From Nitrosomonas sp. (GTDB lineage Bacteria > Pseudomonadota > Gammaproteobacteria > Burkholderiales > Nitrosomonadaceae), in the NCBI GenBank assembly GCA_024281995.1, contig JAMWZW010000001.1, positions 124,001-188,000 on the forward strand: a stretch of DNA of 64,000 nt. The letters are read 5' to 3'. How positions within the stretch are numbered: position 1 is the stretch's first letter; each line of letters begins with the position of its first letter. The notes under the pieces are model-generated. The model was not told the origin of the DNA, did no database searches, and was given only the letters and a program-made list of their open reading frames with translations. Position numbers and translations under genes: made by a program. Below, piece by piece: positions 28,252-37,158 of this stretch.

Positions 28252-29073
28252 ATGGATCCTATTCTGATCAGTATTTTTATAGGTGCATTGACTGGGATTG
28301 TGCTCGCCCTGACTGGAGCCGGTGGCACCATCATCGCGGTGCCGTTACTCATGTTCAGCTTGCATCTGACAGTTGCCGAGGCCGCGCCCATCGGATTGTT
28401 CGCAGTGGGGCTATCCGCTGCTATTGGAGCAATACTGGGCTTAAGGCAGAAAATTGTCCGGTACCGGGCCGCCAGCTTAATTGCTTTTGCAGGCGCATTG
28501 ACTGCTCCGGCAGGGGTATGGCTTGCGCAGCGCTTGCCGAATGCGCCGTTGAGTTTATTATTTGCTGCTGTGCTGATTTATGTAGCTGTTCGCATGTTTC
28601 GTCAAAGTCAGCGCGACGATAATGAGAGCATGAGAGTATCCGCAGAACCGCCTTGTCAGTTAGATGATGTTGAGGGACGTTTAATTTGGAATATTCCTTG
28701 CTTTAGAGCATTAGCATTATCAGGGACGATGGCGGGTTTTTTGTCGGGTCTTCTCGGTGTAGGCGGTGGATTTGTCATCGTGCCGACACTGAAGAAGGTC
28801 ACTAATCTGAATATTCCATCCATATTAGCTACATCACTCGCCATTATCGCCTTGATTTCTATGGTTGGCGTAATTTCAGCACTATTGATGGAAGCCATGA
28901 AATGGTCGATTGCTATTCCCTTTGGTGGTGGAACTGTTGTAGGAATGCTGCTTGGCAGGTTGTTTGCCGATCGCTTGGCAGGACGAAGGCTGCAGCAAGG
29001 TTTTGCTATTTTGACAATTAGTGTAGCCATTGGGTTGATTGTCAATGTGATTTGGAATATGTTTTTTATCTAG
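28252..29073 (+). CDS. TauE/SafE family sulfite/organosulfonate exporter
   Basis: A 273-residue inner-membrane protein with about eight transmembrane segments in two related halves, each with the family glycine motif ('ALTGAGGTIIAVPLLMF' and 'GLLGVGGGFVIVPTL'). It starts five bases behind the quinone reductase, with AAAGG overlapping that stop codon, so the two are translationally linked. In this setting it most likely exports sulfite produced by the persulfide dioxygenase. It ends the rightward sulfide operon. Confidence 0.92.
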   Translation: MDPILISIFIGALTGIVLALTGAGGTIIAVPLLMFSLHLTVAEAAPIGLFAVGLSAAIGAILGLRQKIVRYRAASLIAFAGALTAPAGVWLAQRLPNAPLSLLFAAVLIYVAVRMFRQSQRDDNESMRVSAEPPCQLDDVEGRLIWNIPCFRALALSGTMAGFLSGLLGVGGGFVIVPTLKKVTNLNIPSILATSLAIIALISMVGVISALLMEAMKWSIAIPFGGGTVVGMLLGRLFADRLAGRRLQQGFAILTISVAIGLIVNVIWNMFFI

Positions 29074-29757
29074 AATCATGATCCTACACTTTCAATAAAA
29101 ATATTTTTCATAGTGAATGCCTGATGTACCAAGGCTGCATGAGTACTTCCTTTTTTATTCCTAAAGACCTTTGTAAAACCCTATTTTCAGAAAAGGTTAA
29201 TCAATAAAGACAATGAATTAAAAATTCACAAAAGGACTTTTGAAAGGGTCTCTCCTATTGTCAATTTCTTCGTTATCTACCGACCTTCCTTTGAAAATGT
29301 TTGTGTGTGATTTGGCATATCACTTGCCTAAAACCACCATGTCATTGATTAATCGTGTTACGATTTTTACCTCGCGGCAAAGCTGCTATATGGGTAGGAA
29401 TGGCAAAGTAAAAGCATTGCATCACTTTGTAACGCAAACAATCACCTAACTTGCTGTTTTTGAAATTTGTTTGAATATAAACGACTGTTTGATTAATTAC
29501 ACCTGCTTTAGGTTCTAGATGAAGTCGGGTACATGCAAGTAATTACAAAAATGAGGCGGATATGGGAGTTGCGTGAAGAATGGAAAATAAGGGAGTACAC
29601 TAAATTAAATGAAGGTAACGGGTTAAGATTATTCGTGGTAACGGGTGTGTTGCTCCATAAAATGTAACGGCACGTGATTTTTATAGGTGTAGCAGACGAA
29701 CAATTGCATTTTTTTGACAATACTGATTAAACAAATTCAAGCGAAGGGGGAATGATT
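29074..29757. other. 684-bp AT-rich intergenic region
   Basis: No gene is supported here. A 69-codon frame from TTG 29240 has no resemblance I recognise and sits in AT-rich sequence. No RNA gene, clear promoter or terminator was seen. It probably carries the promoter of the cytochrome-P450 pair and may hold degraded sequence. Confidence 0.5.
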
Positions 29758-31812
29758 GTGAAATATTATTTTGTAACTTCAGAAAATCGGACCATATTTT
29801 TTATTCCAGCATTGCTTTTAATTGCCATGTTATCGTCCTGCAAGTTAATTCCTGAGACTGATCCTGATCGCGGCGCGACCACGGTCAAGCAGGATCAATT
29901 TGACGACAGCTACACAACGATCAAGTATCTAGACCAAGGTTGGGATATTGCCGACAGCTTATGGTTTTATACTACGACACAAGGTTCCAATTTGATGCCG
30001 TATGATTTTTTCATGGTGCTGGAACAGTCCAAGAAGTCTGAGCTTTTCCGCACAGACAATAATATGAACTTTTATCGTTACTTACCACAAAAGGCCTCAA
30101 CAGCTAATCCGGATGCACTTCCCGTCGGTTGGGTTAAAGATAGCTACATGGGTAAAGAATATATAGGCCTGACCTGCGCAGCTTGTCATACTGCACAAGT
30201 AAATTATAACGGAGTAGGTATCCGCATTGATGGTGGCCCGGCGAATGCGGACATGGAAAGTATCATGAAAGATATTGCTAAGGCTCTTAAATATACGCAA
30301 AGAAATGAAGAAGCCCGGAACCGGTTTGTTAAGAATGTGCTTGCTCGCGGCAGTTACAAATCCGAATCAGAAGTGCTAGATGATCTTAAGCGATATACGC
30401 AACGTCTTATTGGCTATATCGACATCAATCGCAGCGATGTAGCTTATGGATATGCCAGACTGGATGCATTTGGGCGTATTTATAACCGTGTGCTCGAACA
30501 TCTAGTTAATGAGAGGGTTTTAAGGGAGTTGTTGCGTGATGGCAAGATAATGAGCGAAGAGGGTATGTCCGAAGCAGACTACAAAAAGATTGTACAAAAC
30601 GTTGATCAAATCATGACCGGCGATCAACGAGACAGTGTAGTCAGCCGTCTCACCCAAACACTTGATGGATGGCAATTAGGCCGGTTACGCAATAAGCTGT
30701 TCAATAAGCCGAATGCTCCCGTCAGTTATCCTTTTTTATGGGATATCGTGCAACATGACTATGTGCAATGGAACGGCTTGGTTGCGAACGCAGGGTTAGA
30801 ATCATTGGGACGCAATGTTGGTGAAGTTATCGGCGTGTTTGGTACGCTCGATTGGAAAGAGGAAAAGGGCTTTAGCATTTCGACCATTATCGGTGGACAA
30901 GCACCTGCAAGTAAAAAAGTCAGATTTGATTCCTCTATCAATGTACATAATTTAAGCAGAATTGAATCACATTTACAGAAATTGCAATCACCGCAATGGC
31001 CGGAAGATATTCTAGGAGAAATTGACAAGGATCGCGCTACTAAGGGTAGAGCATTATTCAACGAGTATTGTGCCAGTTGCCATGCCAATATCAATCGTGC
31101 TGATCCGGATCGCCGTATCGTTGCGCATATGTCTAGGGTCAGCGATGTCGGTACCGATCCGGTTATGGCTGGTAACAGTACAAGCTATAAAGGATTTTCG
31201 GGTATTCTGCGTAACCAATATGTTAGTGTAGGCGTAGGAGACATTCTGCTTGATCAAGAAGCACCTGTTGCTGCTTTGCTCACTAAAGCGACCTTAAACG
31301 TCGTGGCTACGCCAGATCCGGACAAGTGGTTTTTCGAGCGTTGGATTGACTGGATTGTCGATATCGCTACGGCATTTATTCAAAACAAGATTTCTCCTTC
31401 AATCAAGCAGGGCAATTATGATCCGGATACCACCGCTAATCCATTTGCTTCTCTAAGTGCCTACAAAGCGAGAGCCTTAAATGGTATTTGGGCAACCGCA
31501 CCTTATCTGCACAACGGTTCGGTACCTACGCTCTATGACTTGCTATTACCCAAAAAACGTGAGGGCGATCCGGATGATGGGGAATATCGTCCCGATCAAT
31601 TCGAAGTGGGATCGCGCGAGTTTGATCCGATAAAAGTGGGTTTGAAAAATAGCGGATATGATGGCTTTACGTTTAATACGAGCTTAAACGGCAATAGTAA
31701 TGCTGGTCATGAATATGCATCGGGCAAGACAGCGCAACTGGATGGTAGGATTTTAAAACCTCTAACTAAAGAAGAGCGATTGGATTTGTTGGAATATCTC
31801 AAAACACTGTGA
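29758..31812 (+). CDS. RoxA-like di-haem cytochrome c peroxidase-type lipoprotein
   Basis: A large c-type cytochrome of about 684 residues. The start is GTG at 29758 with AAGGGGG 7 bases upstream; an ATG two codons earlier overlaps that site. The signal peptide ends in the lipobox L-S-S-C near residue 26, so the protein should be lipid-anchored. Two haem-binding motifs are present: C-A-A-C-H (Cys140) and C-A-S-C-H (Cys438). The C-terminal section 'GIWATAPYLHNGSVPTLYDLL' is the hallmark shared by MauG/CcpA-type di-haem peroxidases and the rubber oxygenase RoxA, whose total size it matches. The substrate is unknown. A P450 gene follows after 40 bases. Confidence 0.85.
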   Translation: MKYYFVTSENRTIFFIPALLLIAMLSSCKLIPETDPDRGATTVKQDQFDDSYTTIKYLDQGWDIADSLWFYTTTQGSNLMPYDFFMVLEQSKKSELFRTDNNMNFYRYLPQKASTANPDALPVGWVKDSYMGKEYIGLTCAACHTAQVNYNGVGIRIDGGPANADMESIMKDIAKALKYTQRNEEARNRFVKNVLARGSYKSESEVLDDLKRYTQRLIGYIDINRSDVAYGYARLDAFGRIYNRVLEHLVNERVLRELLRDGKIMSEEGMSEADYKKIVQNVDQIMTGDQRDSVVSRLTQTLDGWQLGRLRNKLFNKPNAPVSYPFLWDIVQHDYVQWNGLVANAGLESLGRNVGEVIGVFGTLDWKEEKGFSISTIIGGQAPASKKVRFDSSINVHNLSRIESHLQKLQSPQWPEDILGEIDKDRATKGRALFNEYCASCHANINRADPDRRIVAHMSRVSDVGTDPVMAGNSTSYKGFSGILRNQYVSVGVGDILLDQEAPVAALLTKATLNVVATPDPDKWFFERWIDWIVDIATAFIQNKISPSIKQGNYDPDTTANPFASLSAYKARALNGIWATAPYLHNGSVPTLYDLLLPKKREGDPDDGEYRPDQFEVGSREFDPIKVGLKNSGYDGFTFNTSLNGNSNAGHEYASGKTAQLDGRILKPLTKEERLDLLEYLKTL

Positions 31813-31852
31813 TTTGATGCACAGTCCACATTAACAAAAAAGGAGTAACGCC

Positions 31853-33127
31853 ATGAATACGAGCTATCTTGAACAGTATGATGCCACTGCGGATGCCGAT
31901 AAGTTTGCACTGGTGCGTCGCTGGATTGATACTGAGCCTTTGCCTTTTTTTAAAGAGTTGCGTGAAAAACGGCCTATTTTGGTAACGCCAAAATGTACAT
32001 TGGTGACGCGGTTTGATGATGTCAGAGAAATATTGTTGATGTATAAGGTTTTTACAGTTAAGCCTTATGTTCCCAAAATGGCCAATTACTTAATGATGCA
32101 TGATGACGATGCATTACATACGCGCGAAAAGTCATTGATGCAGTTTATGCTGAATCGCGATGATTTGCCCAAAGTGCGTAACATGGTAGCGGATATTGCC
32201 AGAGGTATTCTCAGTCGTGGCAGTGGCCAGATTGAGATTGTCAATGATTTCTGCCGCACGGTTCCCGCCACGCTGGTGCAAAAATACTTCGGATTAACGG
32301 GGGCAAAGACTGCTGACCTGATTGAATGGTCGTATTGGAATCAATACGATACCTTTCACAATCACCCTTTTGATTTACTGCCTCCGGAATTATCCCAGCA
32401 AGTGATAGACCGCCATAATGAAACATCTAAAAAACTGGGAAGTTATATCACGATGCTTATTGGAAAGCGCTATTTGGCGGTACTGGCCGAAAAATTGACT
32501 TTTTCAACGATCATTAGATTGCAAGATGATATTGTCACAAGAATGTTGCGTACCAGTTTTGCTAAGGAACTGGATTTTGACATTAAACGCTTAGGTACTA
32601 ATGCGGGTGGTCTCTTAATCGGAGCTATTGAAACAACTTCGCAGGCGGTAGCACAGATATTGCAATACTTATTTCAGCATCCAGAATGGTTGTCCACTGC
32701 GAAGGAGGCTGCACAGAAGGAAGATACGGCTGAATTCGACGGTATTGTCTGGGAGGCTTTACGCTTTGTTCCCATAACGCCTTATCTATTCCGTACTACG
32801 GCAAGTGATTATGCGGCTGCAAAGGGGACGGATCATGAAACGGTTTTACATGCGGGTACTTATGTGCTGCCTGTAACGCTATCGGCTATGTTTGATGAAC
32901 GCGCTTTTGAATCACCAGAAAAATTTATGCCGCAGCGTAATTGGTATAACTATTTTCATTTTGGTTTTGGCAACCACGAGTGCTTGGGGCGCTATGTCGG
33001 CATGGTGATGATTCCTGAAATGGTACGTCAGGTGCTATTGAAAAAAGATATTGCTGCGCAAGGTGACATCGACTATCGATCAGGACCTTTCCCAGAATCT
33101 TATAAACTTTCGTGGGTCGTACAATAG
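31853..33127 (+). CDS. Cytochrome P450
   Basis: A soluble bacterial P450 of 424 residues with AAGGAG upstream. The key elements are the I-helix oxygen-activation segment 'IGAIETTS', the E-x-x-R pair (Glu301, Arg304 in 'WEALRF') and the haem loop 'FHFGFGNHECLGR', with Cys377 as thiolate ligand. No ferredoxin or reductase gene is adjacent. The tight spacing behind the RoxA-like cytochrome suggests co-transcription and a shared oxidation pathway for a hydrophobic substrate. Some members of the class use peroxide instead of electron partners; this is not decided by the sequence. Confidence 0.93.
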   Translation: MNTSYLEQYDATADADKFALVRRWIDTEPLPFFKELREKRPILVTPKCTLVTRFDDVREILLMYKVFTVKPYVPKMANYLMMHDDDALHTREKSLMQFMLNRDDLPKVRNMVADIARGILSRGSGQIEIVNDFCRTVPATLVQKYFGLTGAKTADLIEWSYWNQYDTFHNHPFDLLPPELSQQVIDRHNETSKKLGSYITMLIGKRYLAVLAEKLTFSTIIRLQDDIVTRMLRTSFAKELDFDIKRLGTNAGGLLIGAIETTSQAVAQILQYLFQHPEWLSTAKEAAQKEDTAEFDGIVWEALRFVPITPYLFRTTASDYAAAKGTDHETVLHAGTYVLPVTLSAMFDERAFESPEKFMPQRNWYNYFHFGFGNHECLGRYVGMVMIPEMVRQVLLKKDIAAQGDIDYRSGPFPESYKLSWVVQ

Positions 33128-33163
33128 CGATTAGATTTTCGCAAGATCGAAGCGTAGAAAACA

Positions 33164-33211
33164 CGGTGTTCTATAGCTAAATTACAAGTCAATTTAAGCT
33201 ATAGAACACCG
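33164..33211. terminator. Long hairpin between convergent P450 and lipoprotein genes
   Basis: CGGTGTTCTATAGCT-AAATT (33164-33183) pairs with AATTT-A-AGCTATAGAACACCG (to 33211) with one bulged base and a 7-nt loop. It lies between the ends of two convergent genes, as a bidirectional terminator would, but has only weak T tracts. Confidence 0.6.
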
Positions 33212-33224
33212 CGTCTGAATGATT

Positions 33225-33416
33225 CTAATAGTTTGATTTTTCTTCCGTAGATCTGGCCTTACCACCACCCTCTTGATCTCCCGATGGTATTTGATGGAAA
33301 GGTTGGATAGTTTTGCCGTAAGCATCAGGATCAGGAGTTTCTGGTGCTGTAGGCTTACCACCGCATGCTACTAAAATAAAAACTGCTGCTATTACAAAAA
33401 AATAAGTAATTCTCAT
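33225..33416 (-). CDS. Small lipoprotein (63 residues)
   Basis: A short exported lipoprotein. The N-terminus M-R-I-T-Y-F-F-V-I-A-A-V-F-I-L-V-A-C is a complete lipoprotein signal with lipobox L-V-A-C (Cys18) followed by G-G-K, which does not carry the Asp retention signal. The mature part of 46 residues is Pro, Gly and charge rich and probably unstructured. No family is recognised. It has its own promoter with an FNR-type box 79 bases upstream and is convergent with the P450 gene. Confidence 0.75.
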   Translation of the reverse strand: MRITYFFVIAAVFILVACGGKPTAPETPDPDAYGKTIQPFHQIPSGDQEGGGKARSTEEKSNY

Positions 33417-33466
33417 AAAAAACCTTTTGATAATTAATAGTTAATCGTTTTTGTTACAACGGTGAC

Positions 33467-33508
33467 AGAATACAGCGTACCGATACGTGAAACATTGATC
33501 TTGATCAA
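33467..33508 (-). promoter_or_regulatory. FNR/CRP-type box and -10 upstream of the small lipoprotein gene
   Basis: TTGAT-CTTG-ATCAA at 33495-33508 matches the FNR consensus TTGAT-N4-ATCAA exactly. On the minus strand a -10 candidate TATTCT (33472-33467) puts the start point near 33460, so the box is centred at about -41.5, the class II activator position. The box is also 37 bases from the plus-strand Mut7-C gene start, which is too close for the same geometry there. Confidence 0.7.
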
Positions 33509-33544
33509 ATTACAGCAATCTTAATCCACAATTAACTGTAAACA

Positions 33545-34291
33545 ATGGGGCAAATCAGATTACATTTTTACGAATCGCTTAATGATTTTGTTGAACCTGT
33601 GTTGCGTAATGTTGAAATTATTCATCATCTCGATCGTAAAGCTTCAGTGAAGGACATAATCGAATCTTTCAATGTGCCGCATACGGAAATTGAACAGATC
33701 TTGGTCAATAGTAACGAGGTTGATTTTAATTATATTGTGCAACAGGGTGATCATATTCAAGTCTATCCACTATCTCGCAACGCCGTTATGTTACCTGCAA
33801 CCATACTTCGTCCGGAATTGCCAAAGCCGCCGCTCTTTGTGGTTGATGTGAATCTTGGCAAATTAGCGCGCTATTTGAGATTACTTGGATTTGACTGTCT
33901 CTATTGCAACGATTATGCCGACGATACAGTGGCAAGAATCGCTGATGCGCAAAGGCGTATAGTGCTTACGCGTGATCGCACCTTGCTGCAACGTAGGATT
34001 ATCATTTATGGGTATTTTGTTCGCGCAAGCTTGCCTAAGATCCAGACAAAAGAAGTGTTGGATCGATTTAATTTATATTCCATGCTAAACCCGTTAACTC
34101 GTTGCTCACATTGTAATGGCCAGTTGATCGAAACTGAAAAGAAAAATATAGAACACCGTCTACAGCCTTTGACCAAACAGCATTACCATCGATTTCTAAT
34201 GTGTTCAGTATGTAAACATATTTATTGGCATGGCAGTCACTGTGCGCGTGTACAGCGATTAATTGAAAGTTTTTCTGAGATAAACTTGTAA
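33545..34291 (+). CDS. Mut7-C RNase-fold protein with ThiS-like N-terminal domain
   Basis: A 248-residue protein with three parts. Residues 1-85 form a ubiquitin-like ThiS/MoaD domain ('IEQILVNSNEVDFNYIVQQGDHIQVYPL'). Residues about 95-170 are the Mut7-C PIN-like nuclease domain ('FVVDVNLGKLARYLRLLGFD', 'RIVLTRDRTLLQRR') with its conserved Asp residues. The C-terminus is a zinc ribbon with C-S-H-C and C-S-V-C pairs plus 'HGSHC'. The arrangement is known from genome surveys and suspected to act in RNA processing, but no activity is proven. The ATG at 33545 lacks a Shine-Dalgarno sequence. It is convergent with phoU. Confidence 0.92.
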   Translation: MGQIRLHFYESLNDFVEPVLRNVEIIHHLDRKASVKDIIESFNVPHTEIEQILVNSNEVDFNYIVQQGDHIQVYPLSRNAVMLPATILRPELPKPPLFVVDVNLGKLARYLRLLGFDCLYCNDYADDTVARIADAQRRIVLTRDRTLLQRRIIIYGYFVRASLPKIQTKEVLDRFNLYSMLNPLTRCSHCNGQLIETEKKNIEHRLQPLTKQHYHRFLMCSVCKHIYWHGSHCARVQRLIESFSEINL

Positions 34292-34301
34292 CGTCAATTC
34301 A

Positions 34302-35009
34302 TTATTCTCGAATTTCTTGCTCGATCTGATCGGCTGTAACATGGCGAACATCTTTACCTTTTACCATGTAAACAACGTATTCGGACATGTTTTTTGCGTG
34401 ATCCCCGATGCGTTCAATTGCTTTAGCGACAAATACGATTTCTAGACACGTTGAAATTTTTCTTGGATCTTCCATCATAAATGTAATCAACTGACGCAGG
34501 ATAGAACGAAATTCTTCGTCCACAAAATCATCTTGTCGAACAATTTGTGCGGCCGCATTCAGGTCTAATCGGGCGAAAGAATCAAGTGCTTTATGCAGCA
34601 TATCCATGGCAATATTGGCTACATGCTTAATTTCATTGAAACGCGGTAAATGCATCCGGTCTGATCCGTAAATCAATTTAGCCATTCGCGCAATCTTGGC
34701 GGCTTCATCGCCAATACGTTCCAAATCAGTAATGGTTTTAATCACCATCATAATCAGCCGCAAATCACTTGCGGTCGGTTGTCGACGCGCAATAATTTGA
34801 TTGCAGATTTCATCGATAGAAACTTCCATTGCATTGACGCGGTGATCTCTTGTGATAACTTGATCAATCAGCTCTTCATTGCCGCTGGTGAGTGCTTCAA
34901 TGGCGTATTCGATCTGCTCTTCAACAAATCCACCCATTTGTAAAACACGTGTTCGTACTTCTTCAAGGTCCGCGTCGAATTGTTTGGAAATATGTTCTTT
35001 GTTTGCCAT
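34302..35009 (-). CDS. phoU: Phosphate signalling complex protein PhoU
   Basis: Cytosolic regulator that links the Pst transporter to the PhoR/PhoB two-component system and prevents toxic phosphate uptake. Two repeats of the three-helix PhoU domain are seen, with the metal-binding 'ERIGDEAAKIA' and 'ERIGDHAKNMSEYV' motifs. At 235 residues it is of normal length. AAGGTAAG precedes the ATG. It is not in a pst operon but behind rpiA; pstS is at the left of the window. Confidence 0.96.
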   Translation of the reverse strand: MANKEHISKQFDADLEEVRTRVLQMGGFVEEQIEYAIEALTSGNEELIDQVITRDHRVNAMEVSIDEICNQIIARRQPTASDLRLIMMVIKTITDLERIGDEAAKIARMAKLIYGSDRMHLPRFNEIKHVANIAMDMLHKALDSFARLDLNAAAQIVRQDDFVDEEFRSILRQLITFMMEDPRKISTCLEIVFVAKAIERIGDHAKNMSEYVVYMVKGKDVRHVTADQIEQEIRE

Positions 35010-35075
35010 AGCTTACCTTGTTATATTATGCGTGTAGAAATTAACGGTTAACGTTAGTCATTATTAACAACATAA

Positions 35076-35738
35076 TCAAATAGTAATTGTTCGTACACCG
35101 TTATCAGTTCCAAGAAGCAATGTATTCGCTGGACGTTGCGCAAACAGCCCATTGGTTACAATGCCAGTAATTTGATTAAGTTTTGCTTCTAGTTCAACCG
35201 GATTGATGATCTGTAAACCATGCACATCCAGAATAACGTTGCCGTTATCGGTGATGAAGCCTTGGCGAAGTGCGGGATGTCCACCCAACAATACAATTTC
35301 ACGTGCCACATAGCTACGTGCCATCGGTATAACCTCGATAGGTAGCGGAAAATTACCAAGTACGCTTACCAGTTTGCTCTGATCAGCTATACAAATAAAC
35401 TTTCGCGCTACTGCGGCAACAATTTTTTCGCGTGTCAAAGCACCACCGCCACCTTTGATCATATGTAGGTTTTCCGTAATTTCATCTGCACCATCAACAT
35501 ATACGGGGAGATCAACAACATTGTTGAGATCGTGAATCTCTATGCCGTGACCTTTAAGGCGTTGCGCAGTTGCATCGGAACTAGCTACTGCACCTTCGAT
35601 TTTATGTTTGATTTTGGCTAATTCATCAATAAAATAATTGGCAGTAGATCCGGTACCTACCCCGACAATACCACCCACCGGAATATGTTGAATCGCAGTT
35701 GATGCAACTGCGCGTTTTTGTTCATCTTGTGTCATCAT
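35076..35738 (-). CDS. rpiA: Ribose-5-phosphate isomerase A
   Basis: Interconverts ribose-5-phosphate and ribulose-5-phosphate in the pentose phosphate and Calvin pathways. The motifs '[16 protein letters not shown]', '[27 protein letters not shown]' and '[11 protein letters not shown]' contain the catalytic Asp/Glu/Lys residues of the family. It has 220 residues, as in E. coli (219). Two consecutive ATG codons are possible starts. It lies 66 bases upstream of phoU in the same direction. Confidence 0.97.
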   Translation of the reverse strand: MMTQDEQKRAVASTAIQHIPVGGIVGVGTGSTANYFIDELAKIKHKIEGAVASSDATAQRLKGHGIEIHDLNNVVDLPVYVDGADEITENLHMIKGGGGALTREKIVAAVARKFICIADQSKLVSVLGNFPLPIEVIPMARSYVAREIVLLGGHPALRQGFITDNGNVILDVHGLQIINPVELEAKLNQITGIVTNGLFAQRPANTLLLGTDNGVRTITI

Positions 35739-35809
35739 GATTTTTTGCTAACAATAAAATTTTAATATTGCTATCAGGATAGCGTTATCTGCTAAATTAG
35801 ACAATGCTT

Positions 35810-36190
35810 TCAGCTATGAGGTTGACTGACTTCAGGCTCGCAAACCGCGATATGCTTAATCAACCCATCGAGGGTAAAGTAGATACGTTCCAATCCGTGC
35901 CGCCTTATTCGCTCGCCAGATGCTGTATCCATACCTGTCATGATAAATTCAAATTGCACGCCATTATTTTCAATAGTACGGTATTGTGCAACTTCCCAGT
36001 GAGCATCGGGGAAGTGGGCAAAAAAGCTTGTCATCATAGTGTGAATGGCATCACTACCACTGTATTCACCAAAATAAACCGAGTGATAAGTAGCATCTCC
36101 TGCAAATAGAGGCTTGATGAGTTCAAGATTGTGGTTGTTGGATAACATCACATAGTTTTTAGCTTGTTCAATTATTTTTTGTGGATTCAT
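35810..36190 (-). CDS. NTF2-like / SnoaL-type family protein
   Basis: A 126-residue cytosolic protein with the cone-shaped NTF2-like fold: N-terminal helices 'IIEQAKNYVML', then 'DATYHSVYFGEYSGSDAIHTMM', then beta strands ending in 'IYFTLDGLIKHIAVCEPE'. Members range from enzymes to ligand-binding proteins, so no function is assigned. It lies between yaaA and rpiA on the same strand. Confidence 0.8.
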   Translation of the reverse strand: MNPQKIIEQAKNYVMLSNNHNLELIKPLFAGDATYHSVYFGEYSGSDAIHTMMTSFFAHFPDAHWEVAQYRTIENNGVQFEFIMTGMDTASGERIRRHGLERIYFTLDGLIKHIAVCEPEVSQPHS

Positions 36191-36230
36191 TGCTTTCTTT
36201 CAAAAAATTCAATGTATTTCTGGGTAAGAA

Positions 36231-37013
36231 TCATGCCGATCTCGCTTCTGCACGCGTGAAAATCCATTCATCTGTGCCGCTATCTCCCTCGCTAAACCGG
36301 TAACCCGCAACAGCAAAGCGCTTAATGTTTTCAGGATCTGTGAGTTTGTTGTGAATAATATATCGACTCATCATACCGCGAGCTTTCTTGGCAAAGAAAC
36401 TGATTATTTTATAAGCACCGTTTTTCTGATCTTTGAATACTGGCGTAATGATACGTGCACTAAGTTTATGAGGTTTGATAGATTGGAAATACTCATTGGA
36501 AGCCAGGTTAATCAATATATCGGTTTTTTGTTTTTTTAAATCTTGATTAAGCGCATGTGTGATTTTGTCTCCCCAGAATTCATACAAATTATTGCCGCAC
36601 GGATTTTTGAATGGCGTACCCATTTCAAGCCGGTAAGGTTGCATCAGATCCAATGGACGCAACACACCGTATAACCCTGACAGAATGCGCAGGTGAGCTT
36701 GCGCAAAAGACAAATCTTCCATAGTCATGGTAGCGGCATCGAGACCAGTGTAAACATCCCCTTTGAAAGCCAATATTGCTTGCTTGGCATTTGCCATCGT
36801 GAACGGATGCTGCCAAGCGCAATAACGATTTGAATTCAGAATGGCGAGCTTGGGACTAATCGACATTAAACTGCTAATTTGATCGGGTTCCAATTTTCTC
36901 AGCTCATCAATCAGTATTTCTGAATCTGCGAGGAAATCAGGTTGGGTATATTCTTGAGTGCTCGCTGGTGTATCAAAATCAAGTGTTTTTGCAGGGGAAA
37001 TAACAATGATCAT
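36231..37013 (-). CDS. yaaA: Peroxide stress protein YaaA
   Basis: Cytosolic DUF328/UPF0246 protein. In E. coli, YaaA is induced by OxyR and lowers free iron during hydrogen peroxide stress. The sequence shows '[11 protein letters not shown]' at the N-terminus, '[15 protein letters not shown]' with the helix-hairpin-helix-like region, '[25 protein letters not shown]' in parts, and '[13 protein letters not shown]'. It has 260 residues, the normal length. No OxyR site could be recognised upstream. Confidence 0.95.
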   Translation of the reverse strand: MIIVISPAKTLDFDTPASTQEYTQPDFLADSEILIDELRKLEPDQISSLMSISPKLAILNSNRYCAWQHPFTMANAKQAILAFKGDVYTGLDAATMTMEDLSFAQAHLRILSGLYGVLRPLDLMQPYRLEMGTPFKNPCGNNLYEFWGDKITHALNQDLKKQKTDILINLASNEYFQSIKPHKLSARIITPVFKDQKNGAYKIISFFAKKARGMMSRYIIHNKLTDPENIKRFAVAGYRFSEGDSGTDEWIFTRAEARSA

Positions 37014-37092
37014 ATGTTTTTATCCTCAAATAAAAAATACTACCAGATTTAATCGATAAGTAATGATTACTTGTAATTTGCACTTTGTGCCT

Positions 37093-37120
37093 ATAACTTT
37101 GGGAATCATAAGTTGTCTGA
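37093..37120 (+). promoter_or_regulatory. Candidate sigma-E (RpoE) promoter of htrA
   Basis: ATAACTT (37093-37099), a 16-bp spacer and TCTGA (37116-37120) match the RpoE consensus GGAACTT-N16-TCTGA at five of seven and five of five positions. The site is 39 bases before the htrA start. Envelope-stress control is expected for an htrA-type gene. Confidence 0.6.
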
Positions 37121-37158
37121 TGACTGATCATCATCTTGTTAATTGAGAGGAGTAGAGC

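Noticed and set aside
29240-29449. 69-codon frame in the gap before the cytochrome gene
   Set aside because: TTG start, no recognisable domain and AT-rich background; chance ORF is more likely.
29670-29700. Possible sigma-54 site around GGCACGTGATTTTTA
   Set aside because: There is no GC at the required 10-base spacing from GG.
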